From: Bradyrhizobium sp. CCGB01 | GTDB taxonomy: Bacteria > Pseudomonadota > Alphaproteobacteria > Rhizobiales > Xanthobacteraceae | Direction of reading: 5' to 3' | Assembly: GCF_024199795.1 (NCBI RefSeq) | Contig: NZ_JANADK010000001.1 | Coordinates: 5,456,001-5,520,000, forward strand | Length of the DNA stretch: 64,000 nt | In this document: positions 15,520 to 24,391 of the stretch, piece after piece | Numbering within the stretch: position 1 is the stretch's first letter | Layout of the letters: every line of letters begins with the position of its first letter | The notes under the pieces: generated by a model | Databases searched by the model: none | Told to the model about the DNA's origin: nothing | The model's input: only the letters and a program-made list of their open reading frames with translations | Program-made: the position numbers and the translations under genes

Positions 15520-17924
15520 CTGAACGCCACTTTCATACCCGCAACGAACAAGCGCGGCGAGCCCGCATAGATCGAGCCGGTCGTGTTTGCGAGGACGCTC
15601 GCAGGATTTTGAAGGCCTGCCGCCGTCACTGTGTTGGCGATGTTGTTGGCTGACGCAACGTAGGTACGATCGAACACGTTCCTGACTTCGAGGAACAGAT
15701 TCAGGGATCTGAACGTGTCGGACACCAGATCGGTCGCGTAGTGGACGTTCACATTGACCAGCTCATAGCCCGGCGCTTTCAGCAGGTTTGCGTTGTCCAT
15801 GTAGAAGGAGTCCTTCCACTGAACCTCGACAAAGCCTCCGAGGCCCGCCAGCGGCCCGGCGAACTCGTCGTAGCCGATGCGGGCCGTCAGCTCGTTGGGT
15901 GAGATGCCGGGGATCTTGTTGCCGGCCCGGTTGAAGCTGAACACCGCGCCATTGGTGATGTTCTCGACATATTCGGTGTAGACCTCGTCGAGATAGGTGT
16001 ACGCCGCCATGAACCGCCAGCCCGGATAGAACTTCCAGTCGGCCGCAAGCTCGACACCTCGGTGCTCCGAGCGCGGCGCATTGAACGTATAGCTCGTGTT
16101 GGGTGAATTGGCAGGCGTTGCCTGCGATACGAGTTCGTCGCGGAAGAACTCGTAGAAGCCGGTCGCGCTGACCTTGAGTGTGTTGTTCGGTGTCCAGTCG
16201 AAGCCGAGATCGTAGCCCAGATTTTTCTGCGCCTGGAGCTGTGTATTGTTGCCCGACTGCCCGTTCGCCAACACGAATAGATTTGAAACCTGCGGCGTAC
16301 CGTACCCCGTGGCAACCCTGCCCCGGAGCAACCATTCGCTGTTGACCGTATAAAGCAAGGCCAGCTCGGGCGCCGTATTCTGGAATTGCCTGTCCGCGGC
16401 CGTGATCTTCAAGGGATCCAGGACGCCCGTCGGACCGGAGTAGCTATAGGCCGTGTTTAGTCCCTTCAGGACGGTCTGCTCCCAGCCGATGCCGACAACG
16501 CCGAGCAACGATGGTGTCAGCCTCAGTTCCTCCCGCGCGCGGACGCCGTAGTTGGACGTCTCGCTATAGAGGTTGTTCGTGAGCCTGCCGAGCGTCGCGT
16601 TGCCTCCCGGCATCACGTTCCGCGTATCGCTCGAGGCCGTCAGGGTATTGTAGAACGCGCCGAAAAACGTCGTCGACTCCAGCCCGAGAATCTCGCCGCG
16701 CCTGGTGACGTCGCTCATGAAATTGTACGAAGGAAAATCTCCGATCGCGCTGGTCGTGCCGGTCGGCTGGCTGATATTCCGGTCGTCGAACACGAACTGG
16801 TTGCGCCAGGTGGTGGTGTTGTCGAAATCGTGCTCCCACCGGCCGCCGACGATGGTGCGGCGGTCGTTGCGACCAAGCCCGGCCTGCACGGCCGTCTCCT
16901 TGTCGGTTCCGGCGGTTGCATTGAAGCCGTTGTTGAACAGCGTGACCGTGCCGCATCCGGCCGCGGCCGAGACGCCGGTCGCACAGCCCTGCTGGAACGG
17001 GTTCTGATAGTACTGGTTCAGCGACTGCCGGATCGGCAGCCGCGTGCTGAGATCGTTGTTGATGATCTTGACCGTGAAGCGGTCGTCCGGCGTCGCCTTG
17101 AGTGTGCCCAGGAAGTTGACGGTCTGCGTATTGAACCAGCTATTGCCGATATAGCCGTCGCCCCGCGCATCGCTTGCAAACAGCGAGCCTTCGAAATTGC
17201 CGACCTTCTTGCCGGCGGCGAGGTAGTTGTTGAGGTAGCCATAGCTGCCACCGTCGACGCCATATTCGACGCCATCGATCGTGCCGCCCGGCCGTGTCCG
17301 GAAATTGAGCGCGCCGCCGGTCGCGTAGTTGCCGTAGAGCGCCGACGACGGTCCTCGGACCACGTCGATGGCGCCGTAAGCGCGGGGATCGATCAGGTCG
17401 CTCCGCGACAGGCCGTCCGGCTGCGTCACCGGAAAACCGTCGTCGAAGATCACGAGGTTGCGGATGCCGAAGCCGTTCCTCGCGTTGGATCCGCGAATCG
17501 AGATGCCGAAATCGCGCGGGCCGTTCCCCTGCTTGACTGAGATGCCCGGACTGTCTCGCAGGACGTCGCTGACCGAGAACGCGGGACGATTATCGAACTG
17601 GCTGCGATTGATCGTCGTCTCGGTCTGGCCGGCAGGCGCCTGATTCAAGCCGGCTCGCGCTGCACTCGCCGTCTCGGTCGTGTTCTGGGTCGGCGCACCG
17701 ACACTTGTGCCCGGCGTAACGGGCCTTGCCGCGCGGCCCGCCGAAGCGGATCGCTGGCGCAGAGACCGGGTCACAGGTTTGGCACGGGCGGCCTGCGGCG
17801 CCTCGACGGTCACCGCGGGAAGCTCGGTATTGCTGGCTTGGGCAAAGGCTCCGCTCGACGACGCAAGCAGCGCGGCCTGAACGGCAACGACGCTCACGCC
17901 ACGGCGGGCATGACAACGTAACAT
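15516..17924 (-). CDS. pcuB: TonB-dependent outer-membrane receptor, probable copper receptor (PcuB-like)
   Basis: An 802-residue TonB-dependent receptor. A signal peptide is followed by a possible TonB box (ELPAVTVEAP), a low-complexity linker, the plug domain (FSVSDVLRDSPGISV, DFGISIRGSNARNGFGIRNL, IDVVRGPSSALYGNYATGGA) and a 22-strand-type barrel ending in aromatic-rich strands and a final AGMKVAFR. It takes the place of pcuB of the B. japonicum copper-starvation operon, between the DUF2946 gene and the chaperone genes. The ligand is presumably copper or a copper complex; no ligand residues can be read from the sequence. The start at ATG 17924 is chosen for the signal peptide. Confidence 0.9.
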   Translation of the reverse strand: MLRCHARRGVSVVAVQAALLASSSGAFAQASNTELPAVTVEAPQAARAKPVTRSLRQRSASAGRAARPVTPGTSVGAPTQNTTETASAARAGLNQAPAGQTETTINRSQFDNRPAFSVSDVLRDSPGISVKQGNGPRDFGISIRGSNARNGFGIRNLVIFDDGFPVTQPDGLSRSDLIDPRAYGAIDVVRGPSSALYGNYATGGALNFRTRPGGTIDGVEYGVDGGSYGYLNNYLAAGKKVGNFEGSLFASDARGDGYIGNSWFNTQTVNFLGTLKATPDDRFTVKIINNDLSTRLPIRQSLNQYYQNPFQQGCATGVSAAAGCGTVTLFNNGFNATAGTDKETAVQAGLGRNDRRTIVGGRWEHDFDNTTTWRNQFVFDDRNISQPTGTTSAIGDFPSYNFMSDVTRRGEILGLESTTFFGAFYNTLTASSDTRNVMPGGNATLGRLTNNLYSETSNYGVRAREELRLTPSLLGVVGIGWEQTVLKGLNTAYSYSGPTGVLDPLKITAADRQFQNTAPELALLYTVNSEWLLRGRVATGYGTPQVSNLFVLANGQSGNNTQLQAQKNLGYDLGFDWTPNNTLKVSATGFYEFFRDELVSQATPANSPNTSYTFNAPRSEHRGVELAADWKFYPGWRFMAAYTYLDEVYTEYVENITNGAVFSFNRAGNKIPGISPNELTARIGYDEFAGPLAGLGGFVEVQWKDSFYMDNANLLKAPGYELVNVNVHYATDLVSDTFRSLNLFLEVRNVFDRTYVASANNIANTVTAAGLQNPASVLANTTGSIYAGSPRLFVAGMKVAFR

Positions 17925-18008
17925 GAGGCATTCCTGACGCCGGCTTTCTCTCCGGCCATTCGACATCATCAATCGCCAGCGGGCGGACCGCGGCGACACT
18001 GAGGGTCG

Positions 18009-18383
18009 TCAGGAAATTTGAGGCGGTGCGCGTGCCTGGGCGCTTGTGCCCTTATGGATCGCGACGGCGGATACGTCCGCCGCGTGCCAGACCACGCGCT
18101 CGGCGTGGCGGAAGGGAACGGCGAGCGCAACGTGCGGCGGCGAATCGAGCGATGCCCCCGCCTGCGCCAGACAGCAGAGTGCGCAGGCGCCACCATGCGC
18201 CGTCGGCGTGCCGGTCCGGTCGTTCAGGCCGCCCTGCTCGCTCGCGCTGTGGCAGATGACGCCGGCCGACAACGGATCGGCCACGGCCTGGCCGGCCGCC
18301 AGACAGGCGGCGATCGGCGCCAGCACCTGCATCGCCAGGGCGAGCAGGACCAGAGGTAAGAATTTTTGCAGCCGTGCGCGCAT
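18009..18383 (-). CDS. DUF2946 small exported protein, first gene of the copper operon
   Basis: A 124-residue DUF2946 protein. The N-terminal hydrophobic stretch (FLPLVLLALAMQVLAPIAA) is a signal peptide or anchor; a second conserved hydrophobic patch holds GACALCCLAQAG with three cysteines, and histidines follow. DUF2946 genes commonly precede TonB-type copper receptors. It may be equivalent to the periplasmic PcuA of B. japonicum, which I cannot confirm. It heads an eight-gene minus-strand operon whose other members largely overlap. Confidence 0.8.
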   Translation of the reverse strand: MRARLQKFLPLVLLALAMQVLAPIAACLAAGQAVADPLSAGVICHSASEQGGLNDRTGTPTAHGGACALCCLAQAGASLDSPPHVALAVPFRHAERVVWHAADVSAVAIHKGTSAQARAPPQIS

Positions 18384-18816
18384 TCACCGAACCGTTCGTT
18401 CGTGCGCCAACTAAACACCTCGCCGGGACCTGAGTCGAGGTCAGTTCCGCCGCCTTCTTGGTCCAGCGCAAATTTCTCGAAATCTGTGGTCCGGCCGCCG
18501 CGCCGTGGGTGAAGTCCGGCATTTGAGGCAGCTTGGCAACCCTGCCCCATCCACAGATTTCTTATATTTGTCATATGCTTACAAGGTCGGGAGCCCGAAC
18601 ATTTCGTCAATTGCTCGAATTTTGAACATTCGTTGCCGAAAATGATGACAAGTGAGAAAAGTTGATCTAGCATCCCTCTTGCTCAGGCCTGACCGCGAGG
18701 TCGAAGTCTGGTGGTCCAAGTCTCGGGAGGAGCCCCTGGCGCGCAAAACGCAGCGTCGCCCCGTCAATCAAGAGCAAATCTTAGAATCGGGGATAATAGG
18801 GTCGACACAATTTTCG
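18384..18816. other. Divergent intergenic region, copper operon and globin
   Basis: 433 bases with no convincing gene. It must hold the minus-strand promoter of the copper operon. The centre is AT-rich and contains GAACATT twice (18597 and 18624), a possible regulator site, though the spacing does not fit a LexA box. Any plus-strand transcript from here would meet the terminator at 18817-18844. Confidence 0.5.
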
Positions 18817-18844
18817 AGCGGGGCCAGGGCCCCGCTCTTTTTTT
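18817..18844 (+). terminator. Strong intrinsic terminator/attenuator immediately before the globin gene
   Basis: AGCGGGGC (18817-18824) and GCCCCGCT (18829-18836) make a perfect 8-bp stem with a CAGG loop, followed by C and seven T residues. No plus-strand gene precedes it, and the globin ATG starts 6 bases after the T-run. It either ends a small RNA from 18384-18816 or attenuates globin transcription. Confidence 0.75.
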
Positions 18845-18850
18845 GCCCGC

Positions 18851-19270
18851 ATGGCTGAAGCGCCGATGAATGCTTCCTCCAATCCGATCGAAAACAGCTT
18901 CGAACTTGCGGCCGCGCGCTGCGCTGATCTCACGCCGCTCGTCTATCAACGCCTGTTCGAGCAGCATCCGGAAGCGCAGACGATGTTCCGGTCGCAGGGC
19001 AGCGAGCTCGTGAAGGGATCGATGCTTGCGCTGACGATCGAGGCAATCCTCGACTTCGCCGGGGAGCGTCGTGGGCATTTCAGGCTGATCGCCTGCGAGG
19101 TCGCCTCGCACGATGGCTACGGCACGCCGCGCGAGCTGTTCATCGCCTTCTTCTCCGTGATCCGGGATACGCTGCGCGACCTGCTCGGCGATGACTGGTC
19201 GCCGGACATTGCGCAGGCCTGGGATCAACTGCTGGTCGAGATCGGCGCCTTCGCCGCCATCCCGGCCTGA
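18851..19270 (+). CDS. Single-domain globin
   Basis: A 139-residue globin-like heme protein. The N-terminal helix reads NSFELAAARCADLTPLVYQR, similar to the A-B helices of bacterial haemoglobins, and LFEQHPEAQTMF follows. CEVASHDGYGTP contains the likely proximal histidine in an H-x2-YG context. No reductase domain is attached, so it is not a flavohaemoglobin. A role in NO or oxygen chemistry is possible. ATG 18851 has no clear ribosome-binding site and sits right after a terminator; ATG 18866 is an alternative start. The sugar ABC genes follow 139 bp downstream on the same strand, perhaps separately transcribed. Confidence 0.78.
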   Translation: MAEAPMNASSNPIENSFELAAARCADLTPLVYQRLFEQHPEAQTMFRSQGSELVKGSMLALTIEAILDFAGERRGHFRLIACEVASHDGYGTPRELFIAFFSVIRDTLRDLLGDDWSPDIAQAWDQLLVEIGAFAAIPA

Positions 19271-19409
19271 CGCTTTGCGCTGCACCAACGCGGGCTGCGG
19301 CGATCCCGCGACTGATTGCAGATTGAGTGGCAACAACTCTTGTGAGAGACTTTCGGACATCGGTTGCGCAAGCAATGACGCGCCGACGAAAAATATATGG
19401 GAGCGAGCG

Positions 19410-20432
19410 ATGTCCGGGACGAAAGATTTCTCGACGACGAGGCGCGATCTTCTTCAGGCGGCAGCGACCGCCGGCGCCGCGACTGCCCTCTTCGGCAGCA
19501 TGGGCATAAGCCCCGCATTGGCAGCCGAAGTCGGACGATCCGAGAAGCCGCTGAAGGCGGCATTCTCCAACGCGGGCCTCCAGGCCACCTGGTGCGCGCA
19601 GGGCAAGCAGGCCGCCGAATTCTGGGGCAAGCTGTTCAACGTCGAGGTCACCTGGTTCGATGGCCAGCTCGACGCGGTGAAGCAGCGCGCCGCGATCGAC
19701 AACATGGCCTCGCAAAAGTGGGACTTCGTCGCGATCCAGGCCTTCGGCATCGGCACCCTCACCCAGCCGGTGCAGAAGATGATCGACGCCGGCACGCCCG
19801 TGATCGACATGGACACGCTGATTGCGCCGCTCGACCAGATCAACGTCCACTCTTTCCTCGCGCCCGACAACGAGTTCATGGGCGCCTCGGTGACGCAGGC
19901 GCTGTGCAACGCCATGGGCGGCAAGGGCAAGATCATCATGACGCAAGGCGCGCTCGGCCATACCGGGGCGCAAGGCCGGGCGAAAGGCTTCAACACGGTC
20001 GTCAAGCAATTCCCCAACATCGAGGTGCTCGACACCCAGCCGGCCGACTGGGACGTCTCCAAGACCGCGCGGCTCTGGGAAACCTATCTGACGAAGTATC
20101 CGCAGATCGACGCGGCGTTCTTCCACAATGACGACATGGCGCTCGCCGCCGCCAACATCATGAAGGCACGTAACCGCACCAACATCCTGATCGGCGGTGT
20201 GGATGCGATGCCGCCGGCGATCCAGGCGGTGAGCGAAGGCCGCATGTTCGCGACCGTGCGCAATCCGTCCTGCCGCATCCATGGCGGCGCGATCATCGCG
20301 GGCGTATCCGCCGTGGTCGGCGGCGAGAAGAGCGGACAGGGCATTCCCAAGAACGTCGTCACCGACGGCCCGGTCGTCACCAAGGCCAATGCCGCCGGAA
20401 TGCAGTGGATGCAGGATCACTTCCTGATCTGA
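19410..20432 (+). CDS. Sugar ABC transporter substrate-binding protein (RbsB-like, Tat signal)
   Basis: A 340-residue periplasmic binding protein of the ribose/xylose type. The N-terminus has a twin-arginine signal (TTRRDLLQAAATAGAATALF), suggesting folded export. The mature protein shows two-lobed features: AAFSNAGLQATWCAQGKQAA, then IDMDTL, and FHNDDMALAAANIMKARN, the conserved sugar-contact region of lobe 2. The start at ATG 19410 was chosen for the signal. The ATPase gene follows 6 bases after the stop and the permease next, forming a three-gene importer. The sugar cannot be assigned; no kinase or dehydrogenase is adjacent. Confidence 0.9.
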   Translation: MSGTKDFSTTRRDLLQAAATAGAATALFGSMGISPALAAEVGRSEKPLKAAFSNAGLQATWCAQGKQAAEFWGKLFNVEVTWFDGQLDAVKQRAAIDNMASQKWDFVAIQAFGIGTLTQPVQKMIDAGTPVIDMDTLIAPLDQINVHSFLAPDNEFMGASVTQALCNAMGGKGKIIMTQGALGHTGAQGRAKGFNTVVKQFPNIEVLDTQPADWDVSKTARLWETYLTKYPQIDAAFFHNDDMALAAANIMKARNRTNILIGGVDAMPPAIQAVSEGRMFATVRNPSCRIHGGAIIAGVSAVVGGEKSGQGIPKNVVTDGPVVTKANAAGMQWMQDHFLI

Positions 20433-20438
20433 GCCTCC

Positions 20439-21941
20439 ATGCGAGAGGATCGTTCGCCCATCCTGGAACTGCAAGGCATCACGAAGAGCTTCGGCGGCGT
20501 CGAAGCACTTCGTGGTGTCGATTTCGCGCTCTCACCCGGCGAGATCCACGGTCTCGTCGGCGAGAACGGCGCCGGAAAAAGCACGCTGATGAAGATCATC
20601 GCCGGCGTGCACAGCGAATTCTCCGGCTGCTTCCTGATCGACGGGAAGGAGACGCATTTCCGCTCGGCCCGCGATGCGCACGCGGCCGGCATCGCCATGG
20701 TGCATCAGGAGCTCAGCGTCGCGCCCGACCTCACGGTCGCCGAGAACGTGTTCCTGGGCAACCAGCCGACCAACGCCCTCGGCCTCGTGCAATGGCGGCG
20801 GATGGCGCGCGAGGCCGGCGAGCAGCTCGCCCGCTTCGGCATCGACGTCGACCCGATGTCGCGGCTGGGTGACTTACCCATCGGGCTGCAGCAGCTGATC
20901 GAGATCGCGCGCGTGCTGTTCTCCGGCGCCCGCATCGTCATCCTCGACGAGCCGACCTCCGCCCTCTCCCCGCCCGAGGTCGAGCGCCTGTTCGCGACGC
21001 TGCGGCGCTTACGCGAGGAAGGCACTGCCATCGTCTTCATCTCGCATTTCATCGAGGACATTCTTCGCGTGTCCGACACGGTGACGGTGTTCCGCAACGG
21101 GCGGAAGGTCGCCGAGACTGCAAGCGCCGCGACCAGCAAGGGCGCGCTGATCGAGGCCATGATCGGCCGCGGCGGCGAAGCGCTCGAGCACAGCTACACC
21201 GATGACCTCATGCTGCCACGGCCGAGCGACAGCTCCGTGGTCCTGAAGGTCGACCAGCTCTCGCTCGCCCGCAGCCTGAAGGACATCTCCTTCGAGGCCC
21301 GCGCCGGCGAGGTGCTCGGCATCTACGGGTTCATGGGCTGCGGCCAGCAGGAGCTGTCGCGCATCCTGTTTGGCAAGCTGAAGCCTGATAGCGGCACGCT
21401 CGCCGTCGAGGGCAGGCCCAAAACCTTCGCCAGCACGGCGGCGGCGCGGCGTGCCGGCGTGGCGCTGGTGCCGGAGAGCCGGCGCGACATGCTGTTTCAC
21501 CAGGAGCCGGTCTACAAGAACATCTCGATCAGCATTCTCGACCGCATCTCGTCGCTGCTGCTCAAGCCGGCGCAGGAGCGCGACATCGCCAAGCGCCAGG
21601 TCGAGCAGTTGCAGATCAGGCCGCCGGTGGTCGGCCTCGACCTCGGCATGCTCTCCGGCGGCAACCAGCAGAAGGTGGCGCTGGCGAAATGGCTGACCTA
21701 TCCGCCGAAGCTCCTGGTGCTGTGCGAGCCGACCCGCGGCATGGATGTCGGCGCCAAGAACGACGTCATCAACATCGTCCGCGACCTCCGCGCCAGGGGG
21801 CTCGCGATCATCGTGTTGTCGACCGAACCGGAAACGGTGCTGTCGCTGGCCGACCGCATCCTCGTGCTCAAGCGCGGTGCGTTGGTCCGGGAATTCAGGA
21901 GCGAGCCGGTCAGCAAGGACCGCCTGCTGGAAGCGGCGTGA
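20439..21941 (+). CDS. Sugar ABC transporter ATPase (RbsA/MglA-like, two nucleotide-binding domains)
   Basis: A 500-residue double ATPase. Domain 1 has Walker A GENGAGKSTLMKIIAG (about residue 38), IGLQQLIEIARVLF as the signature region, and Walker B IVILDEPTSALSPPE. Domain 2 has degenerate Walker A GFMGCGQQELSRIL, as is usual for RbsA, then LSGGNQQKVALAKWL and LVLCEPTRGMDVGAK. Energises the importer with the neighbouring binding protein and permease. Confidence 0.93.
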   Translation: MREDRSPILELQGITKSFGGVEALRGVDFALSPGEIHGLVGENGAGKSTLMKIIAGVHSEFSGCFLIDGKETHFRSARDAHAAGIAMVHQELSVAPDLTVAENVFLGNQPTNALGLVQWRRMAREAGEQLARFGIDVDPMSRLGDLPIGLQQLIEIARVLFSGARIVILDEPTSALSPPEVERLFATLRRLREEGTAIVFISHFIEDILRVSDTVTVFRNGRKVAETASAATSKGALIEAMIGRGGEALEHSYTDDLMLPRPSDSSVVLKVDQLSLARSLKDISFEARAGEVLGIYGFMGCGQQELSRILFGKLKPDSGTLAVEGRPKTFASTAAARRAGVALVPESRRDMLFHQEPVYKNISISILDRISSLLLKPAQERDIAKRQVEQLQIRPPVVGLDLGMLSGGNQQKVALAKWLTYPPKLLVLCEPTRGMDVGAKNDVINIVRDLRARGLAIIVLSTEPETVLSLADRILVLKRGALVREFRSEPVSKDRLLEAA

Positions 21942-21953
21942 CGGAGAAGCACC

Positions 21954-22982
21954 ATGGCGAGCAGTGAGACGGTTCCAGCGGCGGGTGCGCGGGCGCGGGG
22001 CCTTGCGCCCTTCCTGCGCTCGCAGATGCGCAACATCGCGCCGTTCCTGACGCTGATCTTCCTGTCCGCCTTCTTCGCGTTTGCCAGCCCCTCCTTCGCG
22101 ACGCTGGACAATCTCGGCAACATCCTGACCCAGGTGTCGGTGACGGGTATCATCGCCGTCGGCCTCACCTTCGTGATCCTCTGTGCCGAGATCGACCTCT
22201 CGATCGCCAGCATCGCCAACGTCACCGGCATCGCAGTCGCCTACTTCACACTGCAGGAATCCTACGTCAACATCGCCAACATCCCGCTGCCCGGCGCGGT
22301 CGCGATCATCCTGTCGATCCTGCTCTGCGCCCTGCTCGGCATGGTCAATGCGCTGGGGCTGACCGTGATCGGCATCCCCTCCTTCATCATGACGCTGGCG
22401 ATGATGCAGATCGCGGCCGGCATCTCGGCGCTGCTGGTGCGCGGCCAGATCGCCTACAAGGTGCCCAGCCTGATCACGACGCTGGGCTCGGGCTCGATCG
22501 GCGGCATTCCATGGATCGTGATTGTCGCCGCCATCATGCTGCTCGGCGGCCATCTGGTGCTGACCTACACGCGCTTCGGCCGCTACGTCTACATGGTCGG
22601 CGGCAACCGCGAGGCCGCCGAATATTCCGGCCTCAACGTCAAGCTCATCCTCGGCGCGGTGATGGTGATCTCGGCGGTGTGCTCGGGCATCGGCGGCATG
22701 CTCGGCGTCGCCCATTTCGGCAGTGCGCAGCAGAACGAGTTCGACACCTACCTGCTCGACTCCATCGCCGCCGTCGTCGTCGGCGGCACCAGCCTGTTCG
22801 GCGGCCGCGGCGGCATCGGTAACACCATCGTCGGCCTGTTCGTGCTCGGTGTCCTCAACAACGGCCTCGACCACGTCAACATCGACAGCTTCCTGAAGAT
22901 CCTGATCCGCGGCCTGATCCTGCTGGCGGCGCTGGTGATCAACGTTTACGCGCAGCGGCTAAGGGAAAAAGCGGCGGAGTAA
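21954..22982 (+). CDS. Sugar ABC transporter permease (RbsC-like)
   Basis: A 342-residue permease of the BPD_transp_2 type with eight or more hydrophobic helices. The conserved segments GLTFVILCAEIDLSIASIAN and AAVVVGGTSLFGGRGGIGNT match the ribose/xylose permease family. ATG 21954 has a GGAGAAG ribosome-binding site. It closes the three-gene importer; a 26-nt repeat follows 22 bases after its stop codon. Confidence 0.93.
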   Translation: MASSETVPAAGARARGLAPFLRSQMRNIAPFLTLIFLSAFFAFASPSFATLDNLGNILTQVSVTGIIAVGLTFVILCAEIDLSIASIANVTGIAVAYFTLQESYVNIANIPLPGAVAIILSILLCALLGMVNALGLTVIGIPSFIMTLAMMQIAAGISALLVRGQIAYKVPSLITTLGSGSIGGIPWIVIVAAIMLLGGHLVLTYTRFGRYVYMVGGNREAAEYSGLNVKLILGAVMVISAVCSGIGGMLGVAHFGSAQQNEFDTYLLDSIAAVVVGGTSLFGGRGGIGNTIVGLFVLGVLNNGLDHVNIDSFLKILIRGLILLAALVINVYAQRLREKAAE

Positions 22983-23004
22983 ATCGCCCTCAAAACAAAA
23001 AGAT

Positions 23005-23030
23005 GCGAAAACAACCCCATGCACAGTAGA
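23005..23030 (+). repeat. 26-nt intergenic repeat, copy 2
   Basis: Exact copy, on the plus strand, of the element at 7128-7153 (GCGAAAACAACCCCATGCAC, then AGTAGA). It lies 22 nt after the stop of the sugar permease. Both copies point away from the gene they follow. Confidence 0.8.
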
Positions 23031-23220
23031 AACTGCAAGGAAGTTCAGCCGCTTACCAAGCCGGCAATTGCGTGAGCCCGACCGCGCCGGCGTTTTGACT
23101 CGTCGGGCAAAACAGGAGCATGATGTCATCATGCCGCCGTGCCCTTAAGGCCGATGGGCTCCGGACCGCGATCCCAACTCCGTCATTGCGAGCCCCCCGA
23201 ATTTGCTTCCGCTTTCGGCG

Positions 23221-23290
23221 ACATAGCGGACTTGGCCGGGCTTGCTGTTGGCTCGACCCGATCGCGAATGACCCGAAGCGGACGTCTGAC
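23221..23290. repeat. Degenerate intergenic repeat block
   Basis: Contains ATAGCGGACTT (23223-23233) and TGACCCGAAGCGGACGT (23269-23285). Related phrases occur at 25633-25664, 26623-26635, 30783-30840 and 33532-33562, always outside clear genes. The whole gap 22983-23298 has no gene. Confidence 0.5.
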
Positions 23291-23298
23291 GCTGCCGG

Positions 23299-24222
23299 CT
23301 ATTGAGCTTCAACATAGCGTATAATGCTCTGGTTCTGAACGCTTGCGACCAATTCATCCGCGCGGGACAAAAGCCGACGAAGTAAGGGCGACGGATTTTC
23401 TCGATTGTATCCCAGTGCCAGATCGACCGTTGGAGTGTCGCCCTCGAGCGCTCTAGCGACGACGTTCGGTGCCAGCATGTTCTGCGCATAGAGGGGTACG
23501 AGACTAATTCCGCCCGTGGAAGTCACAAGTGACATGGCCGATGAGATGTTTTCGCCTTCGTACTTCGCCTTCAGAGTAATACCGACCCTGGATGCGTAGT
23601 TTTGTATGACCTCTTGCAAGACCGGAGACGTTCTTGCCGAGCTGACATAGATCTCGCGGGCGAGATCTTGGGGACGAATCTTCTTGCGGGACGCCAGATG
23701 ATGTTCGGCCGGCAGCACGGCGATCAAGGGCTCCTTCGCCAACATCTTGAAGACGACGCCCTCGTTGTCTTTCTCGGGGCGAAGGAAAGCTATGTCCAAC
23801 TTTCCCCGCATCAATGCGAACGCGAGTTCTGGTGAAGACTGTGTGCTAAGCGTGACTTCAACATCGGGCGCTTCCTCGCGGAGGATGCGCAGAAGCTGGG
23901 GGAGCCACATCACCTCCAACCCGACGAGAAAACCCATCGAGAGGACGGGCCTTTGCGGTAGCGCCGTCTGCCGGGCCCCCTCCGTTGCCGCCTCAACCTG
24001 CAGCAGCGCCAGCCGCGCGTGATCAAGAAACACTCTTCCGGCGGCGGTCAGCGTCACGCCGCGCGCCTGGCGATCCAATAACTGAACGCCGACCTCGTCT
24101 TCCAGATCGCGGATCTGCCGGCTCAGCGATGGCTGAGAAGTGTTCAGTCGCCGTTGGGCGGCCGTCAGCAGGCTGCCTTCTTCAGCGACGGCAACGAAAT
24201 AGCGCAGGTGCCGGAGCTCCAT
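23299..24222 (-). CDS. LysR-family transcriptional regulator
   Basis: A 307-residue LysR regulator of full family length. The winged HTH covers about residues 1-60 (MELRHLRYFVAVAEEGSLLT, QPSLSRQIRDLEDEVGVQLL). The effector domain from residue 90 onward resembles the aromatic-acid-sensing BenM/CatM/HcaR group, with SMGFLVGLEVMWLPQLLRI. Divergent from a hydrolase relic and an intact alpha/beta hydrolase, which it probably controls. Confidence 0.93.
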   Translation of the reverse strand: MELRHLRYFVAVAEEGSLLTAAQRRLNTSQPSLSRQIRDLEDEVGVQLLDRQARGVTLTAAGRVFLDHARLALLQVEAATEGARQTALPQRPVLSMGFLVGLEVMWLPQLLRILREEAPDVEVTLSTQSSPELAFALMRGKLDIAFLRPEKDNEGVVFKMLAKEPLIAVLPAEHHLASRKKIRPQDLAREIYVSSARTSPVLQEVIQNYASRVGITLKAKYEGENISSAMSLVTSTGGISLVPLYAQNMLAPNVVARALEGDTPTVDLALGYNRENPSPLLRRLLSRADELVASVQNQSIIRYVEAQ

Positions 24223-24391
24223 GACCCCCTCGTATATCTTCCAGGCATAGCTCGAAGCCTACAAGGTCTTGGTCATCGGCCAAAGAGAGATTTACCGTCT
24301 CGCAGTCTGCAACCAAAAAGGGACAAGGAACAATGTCGACGCCGCCTTCGGGTTTTTTCGAAAGACGTAGCTGTGTCCTTCCATCATCATG

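Noticed and set aside
18596..18630. Two GAACATT copies as a LexA box
   Set aside because: The spacing (27 nt) does not fit GAAC-N7-GAAC.
18652..18858. Plus-strand open frame of 68 codons before the globin
   Set aside because: It runs through the terminator stem and T-run, giving an unlikely C-terminus; a small RNA is more plausible.
20439..21941. Degenerate second Walker A in the sugar ATPase as a mutation
   Set aside because: RbsA-type second domains normally have a degenerate Walker A, so this is expected.
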